Shown here: piece after piece, positions 20,282-28,767 of the stretch | Layout: each line of letters starts with the position of its first letter | Numbering within the stretch: the first letter of the stretch is position 1 | DNA from: Alphaproteobacteria bacterium | GTDB lineage: Bacteria; Pseudomonadota; Alphaproteobacteria; Micropepsales; Micropepsaceae | Assembly (NCBI GenBank): GCA_947462105.1 | Contig: CANHNJ010000009.1 | Coordinates: 18,309 to 82,308, forward strand | Length of the DNA: 64,000 bases | Direction: 5' to 3' | Made by a program: the position numbers and the translations under genes | Notes under the pieces: model-generated | What the model saw: only the letters and a program-made list of their open reading frames with translations | What the model was told of the DNA's origin: nothing | Database searches by the model: none

Positions 20282-22537
20282 TTATTTCAGCACGATACCG
20301 CGTTCCGCCGCGAAGGCCGCCAGCCGCGTGCGCAGGGAATGGTCGGTCCGGTTGCAGAGCCGGTCGACGAAGGCCGAAACCTCGCCCAGGTGCAGGGAGC
20401 GGATCATCATCTTGATGGGGCCGATCTGGCCCGGCGACATGGAGAGGGTGCGCAGGCCCAGCCCCAGCAGCGCCATCGCATCCAGCGGGCGGCCCGCCAT
20501 CTCGCCGCACAGCGACAGCTCGCCGGAATTCTCCGCCGCGCTCTGCACGATCAGCCGGATCAGGGTCAGCGAGGCGGGATTGAGATTGTCGTAGCGCTTG
20601 GCGACACGCGGGTTGGTGCGATCCACCGCGAAGGCGAGGCTCAGCAGATCGTTGGAACCGATGGAGACGAAATCGGCGGAGCGCATCAGTTGCGGCAGCA
20701 TGAAGGCCAGCGCCGGCACTTCCAGCATGGCGCCGACCAGCACCTGCTGCGGCCGCACCAGGTTGAGCAGGCGGGCGCGCTCCAGCTCGCGGTCGATCAG
20801 GGCGCGGGCGCGGTTGAACTCGTCTACGTCGCTGACCATCGGCAGCAGGATGCGCAGCGTGCGCCCGGCCGACGCCGTGAGCAGGGCCCGCACCTGGTAG
20901 CGCAGCAGCGCCGGGCGATCGAGCGCGATGCGGATGGCGCGCCATCCCAGTGCCGGATTCTCTTCGCGCTCCCAGCGCGCATAGGGCAGCACCTTGTCGC
21001 CGCCCAGATCAAGGGTGCGGAACACCACCGGCCTGTCGCCCGCCGCGTCGATGATCTTCTTGTAGAACGCCGTCTGGTCGGCGAGGCGCGGCATGGTCTC
21101 GCCGATCATGAACTGCAGCTCGGTACGGAACAGGCCGATGCCGTCGGCGCCCGACTTGTCGAGCTGCGGCATGTCGAACTCGAGCCCCGCATTCATCATC
21201 AGCTTGATCGGCACGCCGTCGCGCGTCACCGCCGGCAGGTCGCGCACGGCGGCGAAGCGGGCCTGCGCCTGCACGCGCAAAGCGCGCTTTTCCTCGAACG
21301 CCTTCACGATCTCGGTGGCGGGGCGCAGATGCACCTCGCCGGTCTCGCCATCCACGGCCAGCAGGTTGCCGCCGCGGGCGCTGTCAGCCAGCCCTTCCAG
21401 CGAAGCCACCATCGGCAGGCCCATCGACCGCGCCACGATGGCGACATGGCTGGTGGAAGCCGCCTCTTCCAGCACCAGCGCGCCCAGGATATCGCGGCCA
21501 TAATCCAGCAGCTCGGCCGGGCCCATGCCGCGCGCCACCAGCACCGCGCCCTGCGGCAACATCCGGTCATGGTCATCACCGGTCAAATGACGCAGCAGGC
21601 GCCGCGCCAGGTCATCGAGATCATGGGCGCGTTCGCGCAGGATGGGATCGCCCAGGCGCTGTACCCGCAGGCGGGTTTCGTCCTGCACGCGTTCGACGGC
21701 GGCTTCGGCGGTCAGGCCGGTGCGCACCGCATCGCGCATGCGCTGGCGCCAGCCCTGGTCATAGGCAAAGAGGCGATAGGCCTCGATCACTTCGCGCCCC
21801 TCGCCCGTCAGGTCGAGTTCGCTGGACGACAGCATGCCATCGACGGAATCGCGCAGGGCGCTGATCGCCGCTTCCAGCCGCACCAGCTCCTCGGCCGGAT
21901 TGTCGGCGATCATCTTCTCGACCTTGACGCGCGGCTCGTGCAGCACGACCGGGCCGACCGCGACGCCTTCCGACAGGCCTTCGCCCAGGAACTTGCGCGG
22001 GCGGTCCACGCGCAATTCGGGTTCGTCGAGCTCGGCAATGTTGAAGAAGCCGCCCTGCGCCACCACCTCGGCCAGCACCATCGCGACGGTCTGCAGCGCT
22101 TCGACCTCTTCCTCGGCATAGAGGCGTTCGGCGCGGTTCTGGATCGCCAGCACGCCGAAGACCTGGCCGCCGCGCACGATGGGCACACCCAGGAAGGTCT
22201 TGTAGGGATCTTCGCCGGTTTCCGGACGATAGGAGAAGCGGGGATCCGACGGCGCGTCCGACAGGTTCACCGCTTCCGCCGTTTCCGCGACGAGGCCGAC
22301 CAGGCCCTCGCCTTCTTTCAGCCGCGTCTGGTGAACGGCGTCGGGACGCAGGCCTTCGGTGGCGAACAGTTCCAGCACCTTGCCGGCGCGGCGCAGATAG
22401 ATCGAGCAGACTTCCGCCACCATGTTGGCGGCGATGACCGAAACCAGCTTGTCGAGACGGGTCTGGGCGGAGGTCTGCTCCGCCATGATCTCGCGCAGGC
22501 GGCGGAGCAAAAGGCGCGGTCCGCCACCGGTCGACAT
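20282..22537 (-). CDS. ptsP: PEP-protein phosphotransferase of the nitrogen PTS
   Basis: The 751-residue EI-Ntr has an N-terminal GAF domain (~20-160), the PTS EI N-terminal part, the phosphohistidine swivel (STSHVAIVARSMGLP) and the C-terminal PEP-binding barrel with GIGLFRTELQFM and VSIGSNDLLSL. It starts the regulatory phosphorelay to NPr and EIIA-Ntr, which senses nitrogen status through the GAF domain. NPr and EIIA-Ntr genes are not in the window. It lies 27 bp downstream of lysC on the same strand, the usual alphaproteobacterial arrangement. Confidence 0.95.
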   Translation of the reverse strand: MSTGGGPRLLLRRLREIMAEQTSAQTRLDKLVSVIAANMVAEVCSIYLRRAGKVLELFATEGLRPDAVHQTRLKEGEGLVGLVAETAEAVNLSDAPSDPRFSYRPETGEDPYKTFLGVPIVRGGQVFGVLAIQNRAERLYAEEEVEALQTVAMVLAEVVAQGGFFNIAELDEPELRVDRPRKFLGEGLSEGVAVGPVVLHEPRVKVEKMIADNPAEELVRLEAAISALRDSVDGMLSSSELDLTGEGREVIEAYRLFAYDQGWRQRMRDAVRTGLTAEAAVERVQDETRLRVQRLGDPILRERAHDLDDLARRLLRHLTGDDHDRMLPQGAVLVARGMGPAELLDYGRDILGALVLEEAASTSHVAIVARSMGLPMVASLEGLADSARGGNLLAVDGETGEVHLRPATEIVKAFEEKRALRVQAQARFAAVRDLPAVTRDGVPIKLMMNAGLEFDMPQLDKSGADGIGLFRTELQFMIGETMPRLADQTAFYKKIIDAAGDRPVVFRTLDLGGDKVLPYARWEREENPALGWRAIRIALDRPALLRYQVRALLTASAGRTLRILLPMVSDVDEFNRARALIDRELERARLLNLVRPQQVLVGAMLEVPALAFMLPQLMRSADFVSIGSNDLLSLAFAVDRTNPRVAKRYDNLNPASLTLIRLIVQSAAENSGELSLCGEMAGRPLDAMALLGLGLRTLSMSPGQIGPIKMMIRSLHLGEVSAFVDRLCNRTDHSLRTRLAAFAAERGIVLK

Positions 22538-22564
22538 CAGCCCCTCCGATTCAATGCGGGAAGA

Positions 22565-23827
22565 CTATGCCGCATCCAGCTCATAAGCGGAATGCAGGGC
22601 CCGCACCGCCAGTTCGACATATTCCTCGGCGATCAGGACGGAAACCTTGATCTCGGAGGTGGAGATAACCTGGATGTTGATGCCCTTGTCCGACAGCGTG
22701 CGGAACATGGTCTGGGCGACGCCGGGATGGGCGCGCATGCCGATGCCGATGATCGAGACCTTGGCCACGTTGGAATCGTGGGTGATGTCGCGATAGCCGA
22801 TTTCGGCGGCATGGGTCTCGATCGCCGCCAGCGCCCGGCCCAGTTCGGCGCGGGTGCAGGTGAAGGTCATGTCGGTCTTCTTGCCGTCCTCGGAGACGTT
22901 CTGGACGATCATGTCCACATTGATGCCGGCATCGGCCAGCGGCCCGAAGATGGCCGAGGCGACGCCCGGACGATCCGGAACCTTGTGCAGGGTGATCTTG
23001 GCTTCGTCGCGGCTGTACGCGATGCCGGTAACGGGCTTCTTTTCCACGATGTCTTCCTCGTCGCAAAGCAGGGTGCCGCCCTGGTCGGGCGTAAAAGTGG
23101 AGAGCACGCGGGTGGGCACCCGGTGCAGCATGGCGATTTCGACGCTGCGTGTCTGCAGCACCTTGGCGCCCAGCGACGCCATTTCGAGCATTTCCTCGAA
23201 CGCGATCTTGGGGAGGCGGCGCGCCTTGGGCACGATGCGCGGATCTGTGGTGTAGACGCCATCGACGTCGGTGTAGATGTCGCAGCGTTCGGCGTTGATG
23301 CCCGCCGCCACGGCGACGGCGCTGGTGTCGGAACCGCCACGGCCCAGGGTGGAAATGCGGGTGCCCGGCGCGACGCCCTGGAAGCCCGCGACCACTGCGA
23401 CTTCGCCGGCTTCCATCGCCTTGACCATCTCGTGCGCGGGCACGCCTTCGATGCGGGCGGAGCCGTGCACGGCGCTGGTCTGGATCGGCACCTGCCAGCC
23501 CAGCCAGGAGCGGGCCTTCACGCCCATCGCGTTCAGGGTGATGGCCAGCAGGCCCGCCGTGATCTGTTCGCCGGCCGCGACCACGACGTCATATTCGCGC
23601 TGGTCCGGCATGGCCTGCACGACCTTGCCTTCAACGCCCTCGACCGGCGGCTTGGCGGCGTCATTCGTCCAGGCGACCAGCTTGTTGGTTTCGCCGGCCA
23701 TGGCGGAGACAACGACGGCAACCTGGTTGCCGCGTTCGACTTCGCGCTTCACCAGGGTGGCGACATGGCGGATGCGTTCGATGTCGGCCACCGAAGTGCC
23801 GCCGAATTTCATCGTGATCTTGGCCAC
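22565..23827 (-). CDS. lysC: Aspartate kinase
   Basis: The protein is about 420 residues from a GTG at 23827 ([15 protein letters not shown]), with AGGA nine bases upstream; the track start adds 23 unrelated residues. KFGGTSV is the kinase signature and the C-terminal third carries two ACT domains (around [20 protein letters not shown] and [15 protein letters not shown]), which usually bind lysine or threonine for feedback control. It phosphorylates aspartate, the first step to Lys, Thr and Met. The gene is divergent from the small ORF-ubiG pair. Confidence 0.95.
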   Translation of the reverse strand: MAKITMKFGGTSVADIERIRHVATLVKREVERGNQVAVVVSAMAGETNKLVAWTNDAAKPPVEGVEGKVVQAMPDQREYDVVVAAGEQITAGLLAITLNAMGVKARSWLGWQVPIQTSAVHGSARIEGVPAHEMVKAMEAGEVAVVAGFQGVAPGTRISTLGRGGSDTSAVAVAAGINAERCDIYTDVDGVYTTDPRIVPKARRLPKIAFEEMLEMASLGAKVLQTRSVEIAMLHRVPTRVLSTFTPDQGGTLLCDEEDIVEKKPVTGIAYSRDEAKITLHKVPDRPGVASAIFGPLADAGINVDMIVQNVSEDGKKTDMTFTCTRAELGRALAAIETHAAEIGYRDITHDSNVAKVSIIGIGMRAHPGVAQTMFRTLSDKGINIQVISTSEIKVSVLIAEEYVELAVRALHSAYELDAA

Positions 23828-23943
23828 GTCTTTGATTCCTAAGGGGGCCGACAATTGCCCTGCTCTGTGCGGCGGCCTACATAGACGGGGTTGCACCCCG
23901 GCTCAACCCGAAAGAATCCGGGGCCGGAAACCGGACTATCGGC

Positions 23944-24120
23944 TTGAAATCCAAGACTTTCAGCGGCGAAGGCGAAGCCGCCATCATCAAGGCGGTGAAT
24001 GACTGGCTGGCCGGGGAACGGGGCATTTCCGTCCGCAATACCGAGACCCGTCATGCGCCGCCGGACCCCGTTACCGGCGCCACCCGCATCACCTTTGAAG
24101 TCTGGTACGATCAGGCATGA
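23944..24120 (+). CDS. Small uncharacterised protein coupled to ubiG (TTG start)
   Basis: This 58-residue ORF is missed by the track. From a TTG at 23944 it reads [20 protein letters not shown] and ends [10 protein letters not shown], with strongly G/C-biased third positions, as in neighbouring genes. Its TGA overlaps the ubiG ATG (ATGA), a good sign of real translation. Predicted shape is one amphipathic helix ([16 protein letters not shown]) and two strands; I do not recognise the family with confidence (distantly reminiscent of small Cse60/DUF2758-like proteins). No clear Shine-Dalgarno is seen. The frame stays open further upstream without an ATG, so the start is uncertain. Confidence 0.55.
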   Translation: MKSKTFSGEGEAAIIKAVNDWLAGERGISVRNTETRHAPPDPVTGATRITFEVWYDQA

Positions 24121-24863
24121 CCAGCCCCGCTGACCCAAGTCCGTCCATCGACCCCGCCGAAGTCGCCAAGTTCTCCGCCATCGCAGCGGAATGGTGGGAC
24201 CCCACGGGCAAGTTCGCCCCCCTGCACAAATTCAACCCCGTGCGGTTGTCTTTCCTGAAGGGCGAGATGGCGGCCCATTTCGGGCGTGATGCACGGTCGC
24301 TACGCCCCTTCGAGGGCCTGACCCTGCTGGATATCGGCTGCGGCGGCGGGTTGCTGTCCGAGCCTATGGCCCGGCTGGGCTTCGCCGTTACCGGGGCCGA
24401 TGCCTCGGAGCGCAACATTGGCACCGCCAAGGCCCATGCCGCGCAAACCGGGCTGGCCATCGACTACCGCGCCGTTACCGCCGAGGAACTGCTGGCCGAT
24501 GGCCGCTCCTATGATGTCGTCCTCAACATGGAAGTGGTCGAACATGTCGCCGACGTGCCGGGCTATCTTTCGGCCTGCGCCGGGCTGGTTCGTCCAGGCG
24601 GGATCACCGCCGTCGCCACCATGAACAAGACCCTCAAGAGCTTCGCCCTGGCCAAGGTCGGGGCCGAATATGTGCTGGGCTGGCTGCCGCGCGGCACCCA
24701 TGACTGGAACCGCTTCATTCCGCCGTCAGAGCTTCGTTCGATGCTTCAAGAAGCTGGCCTAACCATCTGTAAAACGAAGGGAGTTTCGTTCAATCCGCTG
24801 GCGTGGGACTGGCTTTTATCGTCCGATGTGGACGTAAACTACATGATCACTGCACGTCGTTAG
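24117..24863 (+). CDS. ubiG: Ubiquinone biosynthesis O-methyltransferase
   Basis: The 248-residue SAM methyltransferase has [19 protein letters not shown] (motif I) and [14 protein letters not shown], the UbiG signature. [19 protein letters not shown] at the N-terminus is family-specific. It methylates both hydroxyl groups during ubiquinone synthesis. An oddity is that the last ~45 codons (24726 on: TCA, CTT, CAA, CTA, TGT, AAA, GGA, GTT, TTA, GTA, ACT, GCA, CGT, CGT) have only about half G/C third positions, against over 80 percent just before. A dispersed repeat begins at the base after the stop. Confidence 0.95.
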   Translation: MTSPADPSPSIDPAEVAKFSAIAAEWWDPTGKFAPLHKFNPVRLSFLKGEMAAHFGRDARSLRPFEGLTLLDIGCGGGLLSEPMARLGFAVTGADASERNIGTAKAHAAQTGLAIDYRAVTAEELLADGRSYDVVLNMEVVEHVADVPGYLSACAGLVRPGGITAVATMNKTLKSFALAKVGAEYVLGWLPRGTHDWNRFIPPSELRSMLQEAGLTICKTKGVSFNPLAWDWLLSSDVDVNYMITARR

Positions 24864-24910
24864 TGGTCACGCGGGCCACGGCTTCGTTGCACTCGCCTGC
24901 CCGTCGCTCC
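24864..24910 (+). repeat. Dispersed TGGTC...GTCGCTCC repeat, copy A
   Basis: This 47-bp unit begins immediately after the ubiG stop (TGGTCACGCGGGCCACGGCT) and ends TCGCCTGCCCGTCGCTCC, five bases before the DUF1178 stop. It matches the copy after secA at about 40 of 47 positions, with differences concentrated in the central nine bases. Confidence 0.8.
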
Positions 24911-24915
24911 GGGCG

Positions 24916-25311
24916 TTAATTGGCCTGATCCGGGTCCGGCGGCAACGGCGCGACCGGCACGCCCTCCTCCAGCAGCGACTTCACCTCGTCCACCGAGGCC
25001 TCGCCATAGATCGCCCGCACGTCGCTTTCGCCATAGTGGATCTTGCGGGCCTCTTCCGGGAACCCGGTCCCGACATGCTCAGCCTCGGCCACCATCTTGG
25101 CGCGGACCTCGCGCCATGCCGCCCGCGCGTCCGCCTGCTCGCGCGCCTTGCCCGCGATAGCGGGGGCCATCACCGCCTTCTCAATCTTCTTGGAATTGCA
25201 GGTGGGGCAAAGCAGCCTGCCATCCGCCGACTGCGTATCGAAGGCGGCGCTGTCCCTGAACCAGCCTTCGAAGCTGTGGCCGTTCCGGCACTGGAGTTGA
25301 TAGGCGATCAT
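24916..25311 (-). CDS. DUF1178 family protein
   Basis: The protein is about 131 residues from the ATG at 25311 (MIAYQLQCRNGHSFEGWF); the track adds 54 upstream residues that do not look coding. The N-terminus has CRNGHSFEGWF and a CPTCNSKKIEK zinc-knuckle-like pair, and the C-terminus is acidic and proline-rich. DUF1178 proteins are common in alphaproteobacteria near ubiG, grxC and comF; the function is unknown. It converges on ubiG with one dispersed repeat between the stops. Confidence 0.85.
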   Translation of the reverse strand: MIAYQLQCRNGHSFEGWFRDSAAFDTQSADGRLLCPTCNSKKIEKAVMAPAIAGKAREQADARAAWREVRAKMVAEAEHVGTGFPEEARKIHYGESDVRAIYGEASVDEVKSLLEEGVPVAPLPPDPDQAN

Positions 25312-25420
25312 AAGGATTAGATGGCGCGCCCGGCCGGTCCATTTCAAGTGTGCCGGTGTCACGCAAAGGCCGCCCGGCGTTTCCGCCGGACGGCCTTGGA
25401 CGTTCATTGGTGACGGCAGC

Positions 25421-25939
25421 TTACTTGATGCGATCCGCAATCTTGGCGATGCCCGCCTTGACGCAGACTTCATCGGCCTGGCCCGAGGGCGAACCCGAAG
25501 CGGCGATGGCGCCGATCACGTCGGCGCCAACCATCAGCGGCAGACCGCCCGGACGGGCGACACCCAGCGGCGCCAGGATGGCGGGATCGGCCTTGCTGCT
25601 GACGGCAGGATCGGACGCGCCCTTGGTCTTCAGCGCGATCATCGCCTTGCCCTGCGCGATACGCTGGGTGATGGCGCGGGCGCCGTCCTCGGAGATCACC
25701 ACGATGGGCGTGCCTTCGCTGTCGGTGACGACCGTGGTCACGATGGTGCCATTGGTCTTGCAGGTGGCGTTGGCGGTGACGGCGGCTTCGATGGCAAGCA
25801 CGGTCGGGATGCCACGACCGCGTTCCGGGCGCGGCGCGGTGCCTTCGGCCTGGGTGGGATTGGCAAGAATGGTGGGAATCGGCTGCGCCAGAACCGGAGT
25901 GGTGGCGAGTATGGCGGCAGCGATCAGAATCTTCTTCAT
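25421..25939 (-). CDS. Secreted GlcG/HbpS-type heme-binding family protein
   Basis: The protein is 172 residues from the ATG at 25939 with AGGAGG upstream. The signal peptide MKKILIAAAILATTPVLAQ is followed by the GlcG/HbpS fold (TVVTDSEGTPIVVISEDGA, then GGLPLMVGADVIGAIAASG SPSG). Family members bind heme or small ligands and form octamers; here the export signal points to the periplasm. It is probably a single-gene unit between DUF1178 and grxC. Two cysteines (in NATCKT and EVCVK) could pair. The ligand is not known. Confidence 0.8.
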   Translation of the reverse strand: MKKILIAAAILATTPVLAQPIPTILANPTQAEGTAPRPERGRGIPTVLAIEAAVTANATCKTNGTIVTTVVTDSEGTPIVVISEDGARAITQRIAQGKAMIALKTKGASDPAVSSKADPAILAPLGVARPGGLPLMVGADVIGAIAASGSPSGQADEVCVKAGIAKIADRIK

Positions 25940-26075
25940 GGGCAATCCTCCTGGTTGTTTTGCCGCCAGTGTCATGGGGCAGCCAGGAATTGTCCAGACG
26001 CCTTTTTATGGTCGCGCCGCCACCAGAAATGCCGCGTTCACAGAGTAACTTGTGCCGCCCTCGGCGTTACAGGAC

Positions 26076-26330
26076 CTAGGCCAAAAGGGGGTCGAGCTTG
26101 CCCGCGCGCTCCAGGGCATAGAGCTCGTCACAGCCACCGACATGGGTGTCGCCGATGAAAATCTGCGGCACGGTGCGGGCGCCGCCCGACTTGGCCAGCA
26201 TGTCCTGCCGGGCGACGGGATCCATCGAGATATCGATCTCCTCGAAAGCCGCGCCCTTTTTCTTGAGCAGGGACTTGGCGCGGACGCAGTAGGGACAGAT
26301 CTGGCTGGTGTAGACGGTCACGGATTTCAT
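26076..26330 (-). CDS. grxC: Glutaredoxin 3
   Basis: The 84-residue dithiol glutaredoxin has the active site CPYC (residues 12-15), a TVPQIFI cis-proline motif and a GGCDEL glutathione-binding motif. It reduces disulfides and mixed disulfides with glutathione in the cytoplasm. The length is typical. It lies downstream of comF on the same strand, the usual alphaproteobacterial order. A dispersed repeat separates the two genes. Confidence 0.95.
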   Translation of the reverse strand: MKSVTVYTSQICPYCVRAKSLLKKKGAAFEEIDISMDPVARQDMLAKSGGARTVPQIFIGDTHVGGCDELYALERAGKLDPLLA

Positions 26331-26341
26331 GGCTTTTCCAA

Positions 26342-26393
26342 TGGTCGCGCGGCCTGACGCGAACCGCTTTACACTTCGCGGGGCCGTCGCTCC
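26342..26393 (+). repeat. Dispersed TGGTC...GTCGCTCC repeat, copy E
   Basis: This 52-bp copy starts TGGTCGCGCGGCCTGACGCG and ends GGGGCCGTCGCTCC. It fills almost the whole grxC-comF gap, four bases from the comF stop. It contains CGCGAA...TTCGCG, so it can form a hairpin. Confidence 0.65.
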
Positions 26394-26397
26394 AAAA

Positions 26398-27144
26398 TCA
26401 TATAATCGCTTCCGAGGCCTTCACAACGCGCGCGAGGGTCAAAACGGCTATGTCTACCGCGCCTACTCGCCGTAGGGCACGGGCGCAGGCCTCGGCGGTG
26501 GCTCCCGTGGTCAATACGTCGTCCACCAGCAGGATTTTCCGGCCCCGCACCCGGGCCGGCTCGGGAACCTTGAAGGCGGACAACACATTGCGCCGCCGGG
26601 CCCGGGCCGAAGGCATTACGCCCTGGCTGGCGGTGCGGCGGCTGCGGACCAGCGCCAGCGGGTCATAGGCCCGCCCCCACGCCGTCGACAGCCGCCGCGC
26701 CAGCTCCGCCGACTGGTTGAAGCGGCGCAGCCAGAGCCGGCTGCGATGCAACGGCACCGGCAGGATCAGGTCGCAATCCTCCAGCAGGGGCCGCCCGACC
26801 CGGCCCAGCCAGCGGGCGAAACCCGGCACCAGTTCCAGGCGGTCGGCATGCTTGAGCGCGAGGATGGCGGCGCGGCTGTCCTTGTCATAGGCGAGAATGG
26901 CGCGCGCCTTCGAGAAGGCGGGCGGCCGCGCCAGGCAGGCGGCGCAGAGACTGCCCGGGCCCGCATCCACCGCGAACGGCGTGCCGCAGCAGGCGCAGGC
27001 CGGGCCATCCAGAAAGGTCAGCATGCTCCAGCAAGGGCCGCAGAAACCGCCCATGCCGCTGACCGGCACGCGGCAGGCGGCGCAGAGCGGCGGGAACACC
27101 AACGCCAGCATACCCACACCAACGCTTTTCCAAGCTGCCACCAT
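26398..27144 (-). CDS. ComF family phosphoribosyltransferase-like protein
   Basis: The protein is about 248 residues from the ATG at 27144; the track start is 30 codons earlier, inside the divergent gene. Two zinc-finger cysteine sets (PPLCAACRVP...GFCGPC; CACCG...SLCAAC) are followed by a PRTase domain with the PRPP loop KILLVDDVLTTGATAEAC. Members are linked to DNA uptake (ComFC/GntX), but a catalytic activity is not established here. The divergent methyltransferase starts 20 bp away. Confidence 0.88.
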   Translation of the reverse strand: MVAAWKSVGVGMLALVFPPLCAACRVPVSGMGGFCGPCWSMLTFLDGPACACCGTPFAVDAGPGSLCAACLARPPAFSKARAILAYDKDSRAAILALKHADRLELVPGFARWLGRVGRPLLEDCDLILPVPLHRSRLWLRRFNQSAELARRLSTAWGRAYDPLALVRSRRTASQGVMPSARARRRNVLSAFKVPEPARVRGRKILLVDDVLTTGATAEACARALRRVGAVDIAVLTLARVVKASEAII

Positions 27145-27163
27145 GTGGGCTAGTTTAGCGGCA

Positions 27164-28021
27164 ATGACCCCGCTTTTCGATTTCGCCGCCACCCTTCGCG
27201 CACAGGAACGCGCCCTCCGTTTGGGGGGGGACACCTTCCTGTTCGCGGCGGCGGCAGAAGGTGTCGCGGACCGGCTCGCGGCGGTGACGCGGCGTTTCCA
27301 GCATGGGTTGTGGATTGGTCCCTCCGCGAACGAAGGCGCGCCATCAAACGAACATGTGCCCGAAGAATTGCGCAGCTTCGCGACGCGCTGGAGCGTTGGC
27401 CGCTTCGATGCGCTGGAACGGCTGGACGCGCCTGCGGGCGCCTGCGATCTCGTCGTCAGCCTCTATTCGCTGCAGGCGGTGAATGACCTGCCCGGCGCGC
27501 TGGCGCAGTTGCGGCGCGCGCTGACGCCAGACGGCCTGGCCCTGGTGGCGTTGCTGGGCGGCGGCACGCTGAAGGAATTGCGCGAAGCCTTTGCCGAAGG
27601 CGAAAGCGCCACGCGCGGCGGCATCAGCCCCCGCGTCTCGCCCTTCGCCGATGTGCGTGAACTGGGCGCGCTGCTGTCGCGCGCCGGATTTGCCCTGCCC
27701 GTGGCCGATGTCGAACGCCTGACCGTGCGCTATGGCGATTTCTTCGCCCTGGCCCGCGACCTGCGCGCCCACGGCTTCACCAACATCATGGCGGAGCGTT
27801 CAAGACGGCCGCTGCGGCGCGACACGCTGGCCGCCATGCTGCGCCATTACGCCCAGGCGCATGGCGTGGACGCAAAGCTGGCGGCGACATTCGAGACCAT
27901 CTTCCTCACCGGCTGGTCGCCGCATGAAAGCCAGCAGCAGCCCTTGCGGCCCGGCAGCGCCAAGGCGCGGCTGGCGGAAGCACTGGGCACGGCGGAAATT
28001 CCGGCGGGCGAGAAGCCCTAG
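27164..28021 (+). CDS. NDUFAF5-like SAM methyltransferase
   Basis: The protein is about 285 residues from the ATG at 27164 (MTPLFDFAATLRAQERAL); the longer track ORF reads through comF. The Methyltransf_11-like core has DLVVSLYSLQAVNDLPGALAQ and LALVALLGGGTLKELREAF, and the C-terminal ARDLRAHGFTNIMAERSRRPLRRD stretch is typical of the alphaproteobacterial/mitochondrial NDUFAF5 group, which modifies an arginine of complex I in mitochondria. Motif I is atypical (no GxGxG), as in that group. The bacterial substrate is not known. Its stop shares CTAG with the stop of a pilin fragment on the other strand. Confidence 0.75.
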   Translation: MTPLFDFAATLRAQERALRLGGDTFLFAAAAEGVADRLAAVTRRFQHGLWIGPSANEGAPSNEHVPEELRSFATRWSVGRFDALERLDAPAGACDLVVSLYSLQAVNDLPGALAQLRRALTPDGLALVALLGGGTLKELREAFAEGESATRGGISPRVSPFADVRELGALLSRAGFALPVADVERLTVRYGDFFALARDLRAHGFTNIMAERSRRPLRRDTLAAMLRHYAQAHGVDAKLAATFETIFLTGWSPHESQQQPLRPGSAKARLAEALGTAEIPAGEKP

Positions 28022-28155
28022 CCCAGGCCGGTCACGACCGAGGTGAAGAAGGTCTTCAGCTGGGTGCCCATCGCGGTCAGCGACGTCACGATCACAATCG
28101 AGATGATGGTGGCAATCAGGGCATATTCGATGGAAGTGGCACCGGGGTGTCGCTT
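28018..28155 (-). pseudogene. Flp/Fap-type pilin fragment lacking a start
   Basis: On the minus strand the frame reads KRHPGATSIEYALIATIISI...TSLTAMGTQLKTFFTSVVTGLG and a TAG. GATxIEYxLIA is the prepilin-peptidase site and hydrophobic stretch of Flp (type IVb) pilins. No ATG, GTG or TTG precedes the G/ATSIEY motif in frame; instead the frame enters the 3' end of mutT. If one base were removed at the mutT end, ATGTTGCGCGAT...AAGCGACAC would give a plausible short leader (MLRDLLKRHPGATSIEY). It is therefore a decayed pilin, a frameshift, or uses an unusual start. Confidence 0.6.
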
Positions 28156-28576
28156 ACAAAAGATCGCGCAACATCGGCAGGAGCGGCAAATCGGCGGCCG
28201 GCATCGGGAATTCGTCCTTGCGGGCGATCAGGTCCCGGGGCCGAAGCCATTTCAGCGCGGCGTGATGCAACGGTGCCGGTGTACCGTCCCACCGGCGGCA
28301 AACATAAAGCGGCATCAAAAGGCGAAATTTTTCGTATGTATGCGAGGCAAAGGTGAACGGCGCGAGACAGGGCGGCTTCACCGTGATGCCAAGCTCCTCC
28401 GCCAGTTCGCGCACGAGCGCGTCCTCCGGCGATTCCCCAACCTCGATCTTGCCGCCCGGAAATTCCCATAGCCCCGCCATCCCCTTGCCCTCGGGACGCT
28501 GCGCGATCAGCACGCGGCCCTCAGGGTCAAGCAACGCCACCGCCGCCACCAGGACGAGAGGATGCGTTTCAGCCAT
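28154..28576 (-). CDS. mutT: MutT-type Nudix hydrolase
   Basis: The 140-residue protein has a complete Nudix box (GGKIEVGESPEDALVRELAE, then ELGI; ~residues 41-63) fitting GX5EX7REUXEEXGU. It probably hydrolyses 8-oxo-dGTP to prevent A:T to C:G transversions. The C-terminus DLPLLPMLRDLL is normal for the family, so the gene looks intact. Its stop codon overlaps the pilin fragment frame. argJ and secA lie nearby, as in other alphaproteobacteria. Confidence 0.9.
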   Translation of the reverse strand: MAETHPLVLVAAVALLDPEGRVLIAQRPEGKGMAGLWEFPGGKIEVGESPEDALVRELAEELGITVKPPCLAPFTFASHTYEKFRLLMPLYVCRRWDGTPAPLHHAALKWLRPRDLIARKDEFPMPAADLPLLPMLRDLL

Positions 28577-28649
28577 TTTGGAATGTTCCTGGTTCAGGCG
28601 GGGTTAAGCGGCACAGTTAACAGATGCTTGCCAGAAACCAAATTTGCTA

Positions 28650-28698
28650 GGAGCATCGGCCAGCGAAGCCGTAGGCTTCGCTGCAGGCCGTGAGACCA
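28650..28698 (-). repeat. Dispersed TGGTC...GCTCC repeat, copy D
   Basis: On the minus strand this 49-bp copy starts TGGTCTCACGGCC and ends GGCCGATGCTCC. It contains the perfect stem CAGCGAAGCC-GTA-GGCTTCGCTG (28661-28683). TTAG precedes it on the minus strand, the same TTAGTGGTC seen at the ubiG stop. It lies in the divergent mutT/OsmC gap; the rest of that gap shows nothing I can name. Confidence 0.55.
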
Positions 28699-28767
28699 CT
28701 AATATGAGCCTGCCGACCGCACAAGATACTGTCGAAGCGGCATCTTCATTTCAGGGAGTTGTTTGAC

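Noticed and set aside
20243-23842. 1199-residue plus-strand ORF opposite ptsP and lysC
   Set aside because: It is the mirror of two strongly conserved genes, with the His/Gln/Arg-rich composition typical of antisense frames in high-GC DNA.
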